Origin: an uncultured Selenomonadaceae bacterium
GTDB taxonomy: Bacteria > Bacillota > Negativicutes > Selenomonadales > Selenomonadaceae
NCBI GenBank assembly: GCA_902778455.1
Contig: CACYXR010000009.1
Coordinates: 91,757 to 155,756 of the forward strand
Direction: 5' to 3'
Length of the DNA: 64,000 bases
This document shows positions 16,948 through 25,991 of this stretch, piece after piece (the stretch's first letter is position 1; every line of letters begins with the position of its first letter). The translations under genes were made by a program, and so were the position numbers. The notes below the pieces were generated by a model. The model was not told where the DNA came from and searched no databases. It saw only the letters and a program-made list of their open reading frames with translations.

Positions 16948-18504
16948 CTATCGTATCGCGGTTTCCCTCCGCAGTGTTTTCGCCTTGTACAGGCTCTTGT
17001 CGGCCTCGCGCATCAGTCCCAAAATATCGGCGTCCGGCGAGCAGACAAACTCCGCTGCGCCCATGGAAAGCTCCACGAGGTACGGTTTCCGGCTGCTCTC
17101 GTTGTATTCCCGAAGCAGCCTGCGCACCCCTTCAATAGCCTTGGCGCTGTCGCCATGCTGCCCAAAAGCCAGAATCACGAACTCGTCGCCCCCCGAGCGG
17201 CTGATCACAGCATCCTCGCCGAAGCCCTCCATGAGCAGCCGGGCCGCGGCACAAAGCGCATCGTCCCCCGCCGCATGGCCGATTTCGTCATTGATGTGCT
17301 TCAGATGGTCAAGATCGGCAAGAACAATCATCGCTACCTGCCCTTCGTGCTCGGCCATCGCTTCCCCGGCCTTCCGCTTGAATCCGAAACGATTGAACAG
17401 TCCTGTCAATTCGTCGGACAAAGCCTGCTGCTCCATCTTTTTGTTCTCGTCTTGGATGGAGCGCATTTTCTCGACGCCCCGCGCCAACGCCCCGATCTCG
17501 TCCACGCCGCTTTCCAGCGCCGGCTCGTCACCGATGCTTTGGAACTCGCTGGCGATTTTATGCAGGGGCTCCGAGATGGTGTGCGCGAAAAACCGGACAA
17601 TCACGAAGGCCAAAAGGATCGTGACGAAGAACACCGCCGCTACAGCCTCCAAAAGCTGGCGGATCCGGGCGTTCACCCGCTCCTGGGGAAAAGAGGAAAC
17701 AATCGCCCATCGGTTGCCCGAAAGATCGAAAGGCGTCACAGCGGCAAATCGCTCCGTGCCGTCGGACGCGCGGAACTTCGTGAAGGTCTGCTCCTCCGCG
17801 GCGATTGCTGTCCGGATCGCCTCTTCCAGCCGGTCGTCCGTCGCGTTTTCCCCGACAAACTTCGGGGGATCGGCGATCCCCGATTGCTCTCTGCACCCGA
17901 CCACCAGCCCGTCCTCAGCGATGATGTAAATACTTTCGTCCGAGAAAATCTCTTTCTCCAACACCTTTTCCACCAAGGTGTAAAGATGGACGGAAGCGAA
18001 CAGCACGCCGCGCAGCTCGCCGTCCGAGAAAACCGGCTGGAGCACCATTGTCTGCATTTTCCGCGTTGTCTCGCCGAGGAACGGTTTGGTGATATAGGGC
18101 AGTCCGGTACGGACCACCCGCTGGAAGTATTCCCGCGAGCCGCGGTCGAGACGCACGCCGTCGGCGCGAATCGTCTGCCCGTCCGGGCGGGCGAACAGAA
18201 TCTGCCCATTCAGCGGGCTCGTCTTTTTCAATGCGTTCAGTTCCCCCAGGACGACCGCCTCGTCCTCCGAAAGCAGCGCGTCGGGATGGGCCGCCGCCAC
18301 CTTCAGCGGCAAATGGATATCCGCCACGGAAATCTGCATCCGCAGCGCCGCCTCGTTCCCGATGCACCGCGCTAACAGCACGTTGCCTCGTGAAAGGAAA
18401 TCGCTGGCCATATAATAGGTGACGCCGGAACTCAGTACAAAGCAAAGCGCCAACAGCGGAAGCAGCAGCAGCATAAACTTGGCATTGACCGATTTGATCC
18501 TCAT
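16948..18504 (-). CDS. Diguanylate cyclase with extracellular Cache domain and HAMP
   Basis: 518 aa: an N-terminal membrane helix, a dCache sensor region (about 40-280, including VRLDRGSREYFQRVVRTGLP), a second membrane helix (LLEAVAAVFFVTILLAFVIV), a HAMP linker (ISEPLHKIASEFQSIGDEP) and a GGDEF domain with ALSDELTGLFNR, ADLDHLKHINDEIGHAAGD and SRSGGDEFVIL. The active-site loop is intact; no RxxD inhibitory site is seen before it. Makes c-di-GMP. It heads the operon with the EAL protein. GGAGAA is seven bases before the ATG. Confidence 0.94.
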   Translation of the reverse strand: MRIKSVNAKFMLLLLPLLALCFVLSSGVTYYMASDFLSRGNVLLARCIGNEAALRMQISVADIHLPLKVAAAHPDALLSEDEAVVLGELNALKKTSPLNGQILFARPDGQTIRADGVRLDRGSREYFQRVVRTGLPYITKPFLGETTRKMQTMVLQPVFSDGELRGVLFASVHLYTLVEKVLEKEIFSDESIYIIAEDGLVVGCREQSGIADPPKFVGENATDDRLEEAIRTAIAAEEQTFTKFRASDGTERFAAVTPFDLSGNRWAIVSSFPQERVNARIRQLLEAVAAVFFVTILLAFVIVRFFAHTISEPLHKIASEFQSIGDEPALESGVDEIGALARGVEKMRSIQDENKKMEQQALSDELTGLFNRFGFKRKAGEAMAEHEGQVAMIVLADLDHLKHINDEIGHAAGDDALCAAARLLMEGFGEDAVISRSGGDEFVILAFGQHGDSAKAIEGVRRLLREYNESSRKPYLVELSMGAAEFVCSPDADILGLMREADKSLYKAKTLRRETAIR

Positions 18505-18630
18505 AGACGTTCTCCATTATCGTCATTTTATCGTTCCAATAATAATTATATATTGAAAATAAGCGTCTGACAACAATAGGAATAAGAAATCGCAGCTCGT
18601 TTTTCATTTTATTTTCAGGTTATGTTCGTT

Positions 18631-18646
18631 TGTTTCACGTGAAACA
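18631..18646. other. parS site 1
   Basis: TGTTTCACGTGAAACA, a perfect 16-bp palindrome identical to the consensus ParB-binding centromere. Upstream it carries TTTTCAGGTTATGTTCGTT, shared with parS site 2. Confidence 0.93.
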
Positions 18647-18658
18647 ATTTCGTAAATA

Positions 18659-18689
18659 AAAAACGCCGACGGGATGGTCGGCGTTTTTT
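18659..18689. terminator. Bidirectional terminator
   Basis: AACGCCGAC/GTCGGCGTT stem with A-run before and T-run after, directly behind the DUF6765 gene. Confidence 0.8.
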
Positions 18690-18697
18690 ACGTAGTC

Positions 18698-19708
18698 TCA
18701 ATAGATCGGCGTGCTTTTCAGCACAAAGATGTCGTGTTCCTCCAGTTCGTCGCGGACCCAGTCGAAATGGTCGTTGATCTCGTCGTAGAACTGGCGGCGG
18801 AAGTCCATGTCCTCGAAGATATACGGGATGCTGTATTCCGCCGTCGCGTCGTTGTCGTCGAAGTCCTCGATCTCGAAATAATTCTCGTGGATGCGCCGCA
18901 GCCATTCCTGATACCGCTCGTTGATGTCGTCGGACTGGATGCCTTTGAAGCTCTTCATGATCTTCTTTTTTTGCTCCTCGGACAGACCGGTGACTTCCTC
19001 GCCGCTGACCTTCTGCAGGATGCGGAAGATTTCCTCGGCGGCCTCCATGAACTCGTCCCAGTTCTTGCGCCCGTCGGTGAAGCGCTCGCCGCTCTTCCAC
19101 CAGAGATAGGGCATGTCGGGGCAATGGACGGCGGCGGCGTGGCCGAGGGGCATGACCTCGTCGAGAATCTTGCTGACGAAGGCCGACGCGCCGAGAATGT
19201 CGTCCAGCACCTTCTCGACGACGGAGCCGGAGGTCACGAAGATCAGGTCCTGCACCTTGTTGACGATGTTGTTGATGCCGGCGAACTCCTGATGCGCCCA
19301 GGTGTCGGCAAAGACGTGCAGGCCGACGCCGAGGCGGAACGTGTAATTCGTATTGTCCAGCGTCGTTTCCAGCAGACGGTCGGCGAGCTTGTGGGAAAGC
19401 TCGCTGTTCTTCTTGCAGATCAGCTGCTCCTCCTGCGTGTCGCCCTCGAGGCCCGGCAGGAAGTGGAACGGGATCCAGATCTCGCGATTGCCCTTGCCGC
19501 TGACGTTGCCCCAGATATTCTGGCAGGAATAACGGACATGGACGCCCTCGGCGATGTTCCTCTTTTCCTCCTCGTCGGAGAAGGGCGTCGAGTCGAAATT
19601 GTCGTCCACCAGCTGAGACGCGGAAGCGATCAGATTCGCGTTCTCGCTGCCGAACTTCGCCCAGCGGGCAAGCACATAGACCGTGCCGTAGTGAAAATCG
19701 ATATCCAT
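18698..19708 (-). CDS. DUF6765 family protein
   Basis: 336 aa, soluble. MDIDFHYGTVYVLARWAKFG, SASQLVDDNFDS, WIPFHFLPGLEGDT, GVGLHVFADTWAHQEFAG and PLGHAAAVHCPDMPYLWW. The conserved His/Asp positions resemble zinc-dependent phospholipase C / nuclease-like folds, but no activity is established. ATG 19708 has GAGGTG five bases upstream and begins the family-conserved MDIDFHYG. Confidence 0.75.
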   Translation of the reverse strand: MDIDFHYGTVYVLARWAKFGSENANLIASASQLVDDNFDSTPFSDEEEKRNIAEGVHVRYSCQNIWGNVSGKGNREIWIPFHFLPGLEGDTQEEQLICKKNSELSHKLADRLLETTLDNTNYTFRLGVGLHVFADTWAHQEFAGINNIVNKVQDLIFVTSGSVVEKVLDDILGASAFVSKILDEVMPLGHAAAVHCPDMPYLWWKSGERFTDGRKNWDEFMEAAEEIFRILQKVSGEEVTGLSEEQKKKIMKSFKGIQSDDINERYQEWLRRIHENYFEIEDFDDNDATAEYSIPYIFEDMDFRRQFYDEINDHFDWVRDELEEHDIFVLKSTPIY

Positions 19709-19730
19709 AGTACACCTCAATCGTCAAAAA

Positions 19731-19988
19731 TCATTGTTCACACTGTGTGACCCCGTATTCGTAAATCGTATCGCTCGGGAGATCGATCGCATCGTTCCAA
19801 AACACGCAGGTACGGCTTTCGTCCAGCTGCACCTGCTGGAAAAGTCCTGTTATTGTCATTAAATCCTCATACCCCGGAAGCGTGCGGATATCTTCCTTCA
19901 CGTCGTAAATCACAGTCCGCCCGTCATCAAAAACAGCACGCAGGCAATAATCCGGGAGCGGATTGATCTCTTTGATTCGCTGCAGCAT
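19731..19988 (-). CDS. DUF2442 domain protein
   Basis: 85 aa: LRAVFDDGRTVIYDVKEDIR, CVFWNDAIDLPSDTIYEYG, the usual DUF2442 pattern. It is 24 bp downstream of a DUF4160 gene; the pair is a recurrent small two-gene module suspected to be toxin-antitoxin-like, not proven here. Confidence 0.8.
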   Translation of the reverse strand: MLQRIKEINPLPDYCLRAVFDDGRTVIYDVKEDIRTLPGYEDLMTITGLFQQVQLDESRTCVFWNDAIDLPSDTIYEYGVTQCEQ

Positions 19989-20012
19989 GAAAACCCCCTC
20001 TTCTGACGTTGG

Positions 20013-20267
20013 TCAAACAAGCGGCGGAAGCTTTTTGATGTTTTGGCAGTCCCACATTTGTTGCAGTTCTTTCTGATATTTTTTCAACCACTCCGTAACA
20101 AGTTCCTGTGCTTTTTTCGGCAAATCGCCTTGTATCATTTCCAACGTTTGGATATTGAACTCGCCTATATATTCGCCGTAAAGCGCATGGATATGGCTCA
20201 GCTCATGTTCTTTCGGTTTGAAGAACATTTTAATGACAATTCCATAAAATCGTGTTATTTCCGGCAT
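20013..20267 (-). CDS. DUF4160 domain protein
   Basis: 84 aa: MPEITRFYGIVIKMFFKPKE, HIHALYGEYIGEFNI, the typical DUF4160 core (P-x-I...I-x-M-x(4)-EH-x(3)-H-x-HA-x-Y). AAGGCGGTG precedes ATG 20267; upstream in-frame codons to 20318 are unsupported. Paired with DUF2442. Confidence 0.8.
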   Translation of the reverse strand: MPEITRFYGIVIKMFFKPKEHELSHIHALYGEYIGEFNIQTLEMIQGDLPKKAQELVTEWLKKYQKELQQMWDCQNIKKLPPLV

Positions 20268-20328
20268 ATTGTCACCGCCTTTTTCTTCATTATATATCAG
20301 CGGATTTGCCAACGTCAATAAACATCCG

Positions 20329-22236
20329 TTATTCGACCTGTCGCCCCGCGCCCGGGCCGTCGTTGGCTACCGGGACTTTTGCTTCGGAAAAGGTCTTCAT
20401 GTCGTTCAGGATATGGAGCGCGGCGTCGACCAGCTTCAGGCCGAGACAGGCGATCGCTCCACCGGGGACCGTCATATCGAGCGTCAGCAGCGCGGGCTGG
20501 ACGTGCAGGACGTAGGGCGCGAGGGCCGGGCAGAGAGCCTCTGCGTAGCGCGCTATGATTTCCGTCGATTCGTCGTCCAGCACGATCATCGAGTTGTTGT
20601 GCGCGCCGGCGATCATCGCGCCCAGGAGCGCGGCGGCGTCTGGCTGCAGCTCTTTCGGCACATGGGCAAGGAATTCCTGCGGCTCGAATTTCAGGCTTCC
20701 GTCCTCGTTCAGCAGCGCCTCGCGCATGGCTTTCGCTTTCGTGCCGAAAGCGTCCTTTTCGTCTGTTTCCGTCAGCGCCAGCGCCAGCAGCGACGACGAG
20801 AAGGAAATGTCCTCCGCCGTCTCGCGCCCGAAGTCGAAGGCGTCGGTCAGCGGGCGGTCCGGCCGCAGCCGCGCGACCTTGACCTCCGCCTCCGCGTGGG
20901 TCGCGAAGGCCGCCGTGAGTTGACGCTGCGCCGCGCTCATTTCCCCGTCCGTGAATACGAGCAAGGTGCGGGAAAGGTCGGTATCCGGCCGTTCCTCGTC
21001 CAGGATTCCCGCCAGCTCCACGGCGATCTCCTCCAGATAGCCGAGGCAGTGGATCGGCTTCGCCAGATTGTCGAGCCGGAATTGGCAGGCCTCCATCGCC
21101 GCCCGGGACGGCTTCGGGAACGTCTCCAGATAAAAATCGAATGTTTTGTCCGTCAGCGGCACGGCTTTCGCAGGCATGGTCTGATGCTCGAAAAAGTCGT
21201 CCCCGTCGTCGAGGTCGAGATAGCCGGAGGCGAGCGCCGCCGCGTCCAGCAGATTCACCGCGATGGAGGAACCCGTCGCCTCGCCGAGACGGAATTTCAT
21301 GTCCATATAGGGGCGGATGCCAAGCTTTTCGAGCGTCGCTTTATGGGCAGGCTCGGCGGCGATATGGGAGCCCATCAGGTAAGGGGGAACGAGCGGGCAG
21401 AGCGCCTGCGCGATCAATGCCGCGGCGCCGGTGTTGAAGCCGTCCAGCATGACAAAAGCGCGGTGCGCCGCCGCGCCGAGGATAATGCCGGCGATGCAGC
21501 CGAGCTCGAAGCCGCCGACCTTCGAGAGCAGGTCGATCCCGTCCGTCGGGTCGGGGCGGTTGATCTCCAGCGCCTGACGCACGACCTCGATTTTCACCTT
21601 CAGCCGCTCGTCGGAAATATTCGTGCCGCGCCCGGTCGCCTGCTCCGGCGTCAGCCCGCAGGCGGCGGCGACGATGCAGGCCGAGGAGGAAGTGTTGGCG
21701 ATGCCCATTTCCCCCGGCAGGAAGCAGCAGACGCCTTCCGACGCGCATTTTTCCGCCAGCTCGATACCGGTCTCGACGGCGCGTACGGCTTCCTCTCGCG
21801 TCATGGCCGGACCTTTCGCGAAATTTTTCGTGCCGAAGGCGATCTTCCTTTGGATCAATCCGGGAATCCATGTCGTGTCCGACGCGATGCCGAGGTCGAC
21901 GACGAGCAGCTCCGAACCGGAAAAGTTCGACAGCGCGTTTGCCGTCGAGCCGCGCGAGATCAGGTAATTCGCCGTCATCTGCACCGTGGTCGAGACCGGG
22001 TAGGCGCTGACGTTCATTTCCGCGACGCCGTGGTCCGCGCAGCAGATGATCGCGCATTTCTTGATTTCCGCTGGGGAATCGTTGCCCGTGATCGCGGCAA
22101 ACTTTTCCAAGAGCTCGCCCAGCGCGCCCATCGGCGCGGCGCCGCCAAAAACATCTTCCAGCCGCGCCCGCACAGAGCCGCCCGCGGCATCATCCGGCGG
22201 CTGTATGCGGGCGAGCGTATCGTCCAAGAGGGACAT
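20329..22236 (-). CDS. cobT: CobT-like phosphoribosyltransferase with a second, degenerate CobT-like half
   Basis: 635 aa, nearly twice a normal CobT (about 350). The N-terminal part makes alpha-ribazole phosphate from a lower-ligand base and nicotinate mononucleotide: CADHGVAEMNVSAYP, LPGEMGIANTSSSA, GRGTNISDERL, VMLDGFNTGAAALIAQALCP, and FRLGEATGSSIAVNLLDAA with the catalytic Glu. The C-terminal 280 residues contain MIAGAHNNSMIVLDDESTEI, ARYAEALCPALAPYVL and LDMTVPGGAIACLGLKLVDA, aligned with those blocks but without the Glu. The last residues repeat FSEAKVPVAND. AGGAGGTG before the ATG. Confidence 0.88.
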   Translation of the reverse strand: MSLLDDTLARIQPPDDAAGGSVRARLEDVFGGAAPMGALGELLEKFAAITGNDSPAEIKKCAIICCADHGVAEMNVSAYPVSTTVQMTANYLISRGSTANALSNFSGSELLVVDLGIASDTTWIPGLIQRKIAFGTKNFAKGPAMTREEAVRAVETGIELAEKCASEGVCCFLPGEMGIANTSSSACIVAAACGLTPEQATGRGTNISDERLKVKIEVVRQALEINRPDPTDGIDLLSKVGGFELGCIAGIILGAAAHRAFVMLDGFNTGAAALIAQALCPLVPPYLMGSHIAAEPAHKATLEKLGIRPYMDMKFRLGEATGSSIAVNLLDAAALASGYLDLDDGDDFFEHQTMPAKAVPLTDKTFDFYLETFPKPSRAAMEACQFRLDNLAKPIHCLGYLEEIAVELAGILDEERPDTDLSRTLLVFTDGEMSAAQRQLTAAFATHAEAEVKVARLRPDRPLTDAFDFGRETAEDISFSSSLLALALTETDEKDAFGTKAKAMREALLNEDGSLKFEPQEFLAHVPKELQPDAAALLGAMIAGAHNNSMIVLDDESTEIIARYAEALCPALAPYVLHVQPALLTLDMTVPGGAIACLGLKLVDAALHILNDMKTFSEAKVPVANDGPGAGRQVE

Positions 22237-22274
22237 AAACGCACCTCCTATGAATCTGAAAAATCATATCCTAC

Positions 22275-22303
22275 ATTATAGCAGATTTTGCCGATGGGCA
22301 ACA
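22275..22303 (-). promoter_or_regulatory. Predicted cobT promoter
   Basis: Minus-strand TATAAT at 22280-22275 with TGTTGC 17 bp upstream; divergent from the ompM-1 promoter. Confidence 0.45.
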
Positions 22304-22313
22304 CATTTTCAGC

Positions 22314-22341
22314 TTGCAAATTGTTCCGCACGTGCTATCAT
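22314..22341 (+). promoter_or_regulatory. Predicted ompM-1 promoter
   Basis: TTGCAA, 16-bp spacer, TATCAT. The same TTGC(G/A)A-N16-17-TAt-At layout stands before the other two porin genes. Confidence 0.6.
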
Positions 22342-22436
22342 AAGGGAGAACACGTTTGGCAGGAAACGAAAGCCCTGGAATCTACGGGGCGAAAAATGGG
22401 GTGTTGGTTATGTTTTACATATCGGGAGGAATTCGT

Positions 22437-23774
22437 ATGAAAAAATTTCTTGTTTCCGCGCTGACAGCAGCCATGTTCACAGGCTCGGCCTCCGCCGTGT
22501 TCGCCGCGGTAAATCCTTTTGAGGACGTCCCAGCCGACCACTGGGCCTATGACGCGATCGCGCAGCTTGCCGCCGACGGCGTTATCGAGGGCTACGGCGA
22601 CGGCACCTATCGCGGCGATCAGGAGATCACCCGCTACGAGATGGCGCAGATGGTTGCCCGCGCGATGGCGAAGGGCGGCGGGGACAAGGCATTGATCGAC
22701 AAGCTGGCCGCCGAGTTCGCCGACGAGCTGAACAGCCTCGGCGTCCGCGTCTCCGCCCTGGAGAAGAAGGTCGACAATGTCAAATGGCAGGGCACACTGG
22801 CCTATGTGTATTCCACCAAGCAGTGGGACGATGATGGAGGGCACTGGAACTCGCAGTATGTCCGTCTCCGCCTCGAGCCGGAAATGACCATCAACAAGAA
22901 CTGGACAGGCCATGCGCGGCTCGAATACAACTCGGATTTGAACAGCGCCAGGAATGTGACCGGCGGCGGCAATGTGGTTGGAGAAGATGGCCCGGACGAG
23001 TTCGTGGTCGACCGCATCTGGGCGCAGGGCGACTATAAGAACCTCCAGATACTGCTCGGCAAGCTGCCCTATGTCACCAACGTCGACGGCGGCATGATTT
23101 TCGACGAGAGAGTTTCCGGCGGCCAGATTACCGTAGGCAACGAGATCAAAGGCACGCTGACGGTCGGCCGTGTGAACGTCCTGGATGATATGGATGAGAA
23201 TGGTGATATTGTTCAGCGCACAGGCAGCTATCAGGCTGTCGAGCTGTACAACGACCGCGACTCGAAGTTCACCTGGGGCGTCGGATACCATCATCTACGA
23301 AATAAAGACTATTATACAGATGTTATTGCCGAGGGGGATAAGGACCTGAATATCTGGGAAGTCGGTCTCGGCTACCGGATAACCGACACGTTGAAGCTGA
23401 ACGGCGCTTATGCCTGGAATCCGTCTGTGGATGAGGAATGGCTGGACCCATATAATGAGCTTCATAATTGGAATTCCAAACAGGCCTGGTCCGTTGAGCT
23501 CGACTACAAGGGCGCCGACGAAAAAGACAAGGGCTCCTGGGGCGCGTATATCGCGTACCGCAAGCTTGGCAACTGGGCGGTAATCATGCCGACCTACGAC
23601 GCGATGTACGCCCGACAGAAAGGCTGGGAGCTTGGATTGGACTATGTGCCGATGAAAAACTTCATGACGACCTTCAAGTATTTCCGCGGCAAGAATATGG
23701 CCTGGGGGGGGGCCAATGACCCCGAAGATTATAATGCCCAGAACTTCTACACCGAGCTGAACTTCTACTTCTGA
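22437..23774 (+). CDS. OmpM-1: SLH-domain outer-membrane porin
   Basis: 445 aa. A signal peptide (MKKFLVSALTAAMF...VFAA) is followed by a complete SLH domain, NPFEDVPADHWAYDAIAQLA with the ITRYEMAQMVARAM end, that ties the outer membrane to the polyamine-decorated peptidoglycan of Negativicutes. Next comes a coiled coil (FADELNSLGVRVSALEKKVD), then a beta-barrel with alternating aromatic strands ending in ELNFYF. GGGAGGA lies before ATG 22437. Abundant porin and envelope tether of the group. A MITE-like repeat begins right after the stop. Confidence 0.93.
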   Translation: MKKFLVSALTAAMFTGSASAVFAAVNPFEDVPADHWAYDAIAQLAADGVIEGYGDGTYRGDQEITRYEMAQMVARAMAKGGGDKALIDKLAAEFADELNSLGVRVSALEKKVDNVKWQGTLAYVYSTKQWDDDGGHWNSQYVRLRLEPEMTINKNWTGHARLEYNSDLNSARNVTGGGNVVGEDGPDEFVVDRIWAQGDYKNLQILLGKLPYVTNVDGGMIFDERVSGGQITVGNEIKGTLTVGRVNVLDDMDENGDIVQRTGSYQAVELYNDRDSKFTWGVGYHHLRNKDYYTDVIAEGDKDLNIWEVGLGYRITDTLKLNGAYAWNPSVDEEWLDPYNELHNWNSKQAWSVELDYKGADEKDKGSWGAYIAYRKLGNWAVIMPTYDAMYARQKGWELGLDYVPMKNFMTTFKYFRGKNMAWGGANDPEDYNAQNFYTELNFYF

Positions 23775-23904
23775 TTAAGGAACCACTGAATAAGTCCCTC
23801 CGCGAAACAGTCCACTGGACTATTTCGCTACCGGGTCTTTTTCCGACTGTCGTTGTCAAATCCCTCGACAGATGCACGAATTGACTTAATCAGTGTTTCC
23901 TTAA
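23775..23904. repeat. MITE-like repeat, copy 1 (complete, 130 bp)
   Basis: 22-bp terminal inverted repeats (left TTAAGGAACCACTGAATAAG, right its complement with two mismatches) enclose an internal hairpin CGAAA-CAGTCC/GGACT-TTTCG. Immediately adjacent to the ompM-1 stop. Related to copies at 46302 and 60267. Confidence 0.8.
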
Positions 23905-23912
23905 ACAACTGC

Positions 23913-23962
23913 AAAAAAGCGATATATCTCATTCCCCTGCGGAACAGATATATCGCTTTTTT
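23913..23962. terminator. Bidirectional terminator
   Basis: A 17-bp perfect stem AAAAAAGCGATATATCT / AGATATATCGCTTTTTT with a 16-nt loop. Confidence 0.85.
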
Positions 23963-24034
23963 CCATTCCCGCCCATCTTGACCTGCTCCCGCAATCACGG
24001 TAATATGGAAAGCAAGAAAGGCGGGAAATGAAAC

Positions 24035-25204
24035 ATGGGGGGACGGACCGGACAATCGAATCAGGAGAAAAGATCCGAGGAGCGCGTATTCGCGCCCTCA
24101 TATCTTTGGGACTTCCGCTGCGACGGCGCGGCCTGCGGAAGCCATTGCTGCCGGGACTGGCGCATTCCCGTGGACATGGCGGCGTGGGAACGTATGGCGC
24201 GGCTGCCCTCAAAAGAACGCAAAACGATTTTCGCGAAGCTCACCGAAAAGGAAGGGACGGGCTGGGAAACCAGTCACAATGAAGACGGAGCCTGCGCGTT
24301 CCTCGATGAGGACGGCCTTTGCAGTTTACAGAAAAGACACAGCAAATCCTATCTTCCCGACATTTGCGAGTCGTATCCCCGTGTCTCCTATCGCTTCGGC
24401 GATTATGTCGAGCGTTCGCTGGCGATGACTTGCCCCGTTGCGGCACGGCTCGCGCTGCTTCCCGATGCGCCGATGCAGTTCAGGGAACGGACAGCTCCGG
24501 CGCGCCGCGCCTCCTCGTCCACACATCCACCGATGGAGGCGCTTCTGCTCAGGGACCATCTGCGCGCACTCCAGCTCCGGATGATTGCCATCCTGCAGAA
24601 CCGGGAAAAATCCCTCCGGCTGCGCTTCCTGCATCTCGGACGATTCCTCTCTACCATCGAGGCCCGATACGGGAACCGATTGCCCGACGAAGCGTCGCTT
24701 CTGGCCTGCGCAGAAAACGTGAAGCCCAGTGCGGAGATTCGTTTCCGCGCACCTCCGTACACACGCCTTCGCTATATAGCCGAGCTGCTGGCCGCGCTGT
24801 ACGAAGCGGAGGAGGACTACACGCCGGGGCGTCTCAACCTCCTCGCATCATCTCTCGCGGAGCATGAAGCGGAAAGCGAGGAGCTGCTCCATTCGCTGCA
24901 CGGCCATATCCTCGAAAACCTCGCGGTCAACGAACTTTTCCTTCGCCTGTACCCTTTTTCCTGCGCGGGCGGATTCCTTGCAAATTTCAAACTGTTCGTC
25001 CTGCGCTTCCGCGTCGCCGAATTCCCGCTGCTGCTCAAAGCCGCCGCAAAAAACGAACCTCCCGACCAGGAAACCGTGCTCCTGCTGCTGGGCCGCGTCA
25101 TGGAAAAGCTCGACCACAACCGCGAGGCGGACAGGCTGCTGAAACACCGTGCCGCCGAGGATTTCGACGGCATGGAACCCGATGAAATCCTGTCGTTTTT
25201 GTAG
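24035..25204 (+). CDS. fliB: Flagellin lysine-N-methylase FliB
   Basis: 389 aa. Family signature near the N-terminus: LWDFRCDGAACGSHCCRDWR (Cys cluster), ACAFLDEDGLCSLQ, DICESYPR and MTCPVAARLAL; the cysteines probably bind an iron-sulfur or metal centre. FliB methylates lysines of flagellin, so the organism is presumably flagellated. The rest is helical and variable. Monocistronic; the gene ends 111 bp before lexA. Confidence 0.9.
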   Translation: MGGRTGQSNQEKRSEERVFAPSYLWDFRCDGAACGSHCCRDWRIPVDMAAWERMARLPSKERKTIFAKLTEKEGTGWETSHNEDGACAFLDEDGLCSLQKRHSKSYLPDICESYPRVSYRFGDYVERSLAMTCPVAARLALLPDAPMQFRERTAPARRASSSTHPPMEALLLRDHLRALQLRMIAILQNREKSLRLRFLHLGRFLSTIEARYGNRLPDEASLLACAENVKPSAEIRFRAPPYTRLRYIAELLAALYEAEEDYTPGRLNLLASSLAEHEAESEELLHSLHGHILENLAVNELFLRLYPFSCAGGFLANFKLFVLRFRVAEFPLLLKAAAKNEPPDQETVLLLLGRVMEKLDHNREADRLLKHRAAEDFDGMEPDEILSFL

Positions 25205-25253
25205 ATTTCTCAAAAAAATCACGAAAAATCGCGGAAAAATCGCCGGAAAAGGG

Positions 25254-25282
25254 TTTACAAACATATTATCCTATGGTATATT
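25254..25282 (+). promoter_or_regulatory. lexA promoter
   Basis: TTTACA, 17-bp spacer, TATATT. No canonical GAAC-N4-GTTC Cheo box is visible; ACGTTCGAAAG close by is at most a half-site. Confidence 0.65.
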
Positions 25283-25315
25283 GAGACAAATCATACGTTC
25301 GAAAGGAGAGTTCCC

Positions 25316-25933
25316 ATGTCCAGAAAGAATAAAACGGCCCCGGAGCGCTGCGCGGAGATTTACAAGTACATCAAAGAATTCCTGATGAAGAAAGGCTACC
25401 CCCCCTCCGTGCGTGAGATCGGCGAAAAGGTCGGGCTCAGTTCCAGCTCCACCGTCCATTCCTACCTGCATATGCTGGAAGCCGATGGAAAAATCCATCG
25501 CGATCCGACGAAGCCCCGCGCCATCGAACTCGTCGGCGATAATCCGTGGGAGAGCCTTGTACGCGTCCCATTGGTGGGCAACGTGGCGGCCGGCGTCCCC
25601 ATCACGGCAGAAGAAAACATCGAAGAAGTGTTCAACGTCCCGGCCTCGCTGATCGGCACCCAGGACGACACATTCATGCTGCGGGTGCAGGGCGAGAGCA
25701 TGATCAACGTCGGAATCTTCGACGGAGACTATATCTTCGTCAAAGAGCAAAACACTGCGAAAGACGGCGAGATCGTCGTCGCCCTCGTCGAGAACGAGGA
25801 AGCCACGGTCAAGCGCATCTTCTTTGAAAAGGATCGCGTCAAGCTCCAGCCAGAAAACGACACGATGCAGCCGTTCTATGAAAAGAACGTGGCCGTGCTG
25901 GGCAAGGTCATCGGCGTCTATCGCCAGATGTAA
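25316..25933 (+). CDS. lexA: LexA repressor (SOS regulator)
   Basis: 205 aa. Winged helix-turn-helix 1-70 (YPPSVREIGEKVGLSSSSTV), Ala92-Gly93 self-cleavage site in GNVAAGVP, catalytic Ser128 (QGESMI) and Lys166 (ATVKRI). Represses DNA-damage genes until RecA filaments trigger self-cleavage. GAAAGGAGAG before ATG. Confidence 0.98.
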   Translation: MSRKNKTAPERCAEIYKYIKEFLMKKGYPPSVREIGEKVGLSSSSTVHSYLHMLEADGKIHRDPTKPRAIELVGDNPWESLVRVPLVGNVAAGVPITAEENIEEVFNVPASLIGTQDDTFMLRVQGESMINVGIFDGDYIFVKEQNTAKDGEIVVALVENEEATVKRIFFEKDRVKLQPENDTMQPFYEKNVAVLGKVIGVYRQM

Positions 25934-25943
25934 TAGGAAACTG

Positions 25944-25977
25944 AAAAAGGGACTGTAACACGCAGTCCCTTTTTTCT
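25944..25977 (+). terminator. lexA terminator
   Basis: GGGACTG/CAGTCCC stem, seven-base loop, six T. Confidence 0.85.
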
Positions 25978-25991
25978 TTGGAGGCATCCCT

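Noticed and set aside
25205..25315. LexA operator of the GAAC-N4-GTTC type
   Set aside because: Only a loose half-site near ACGTTCGAAAG; not claimed.
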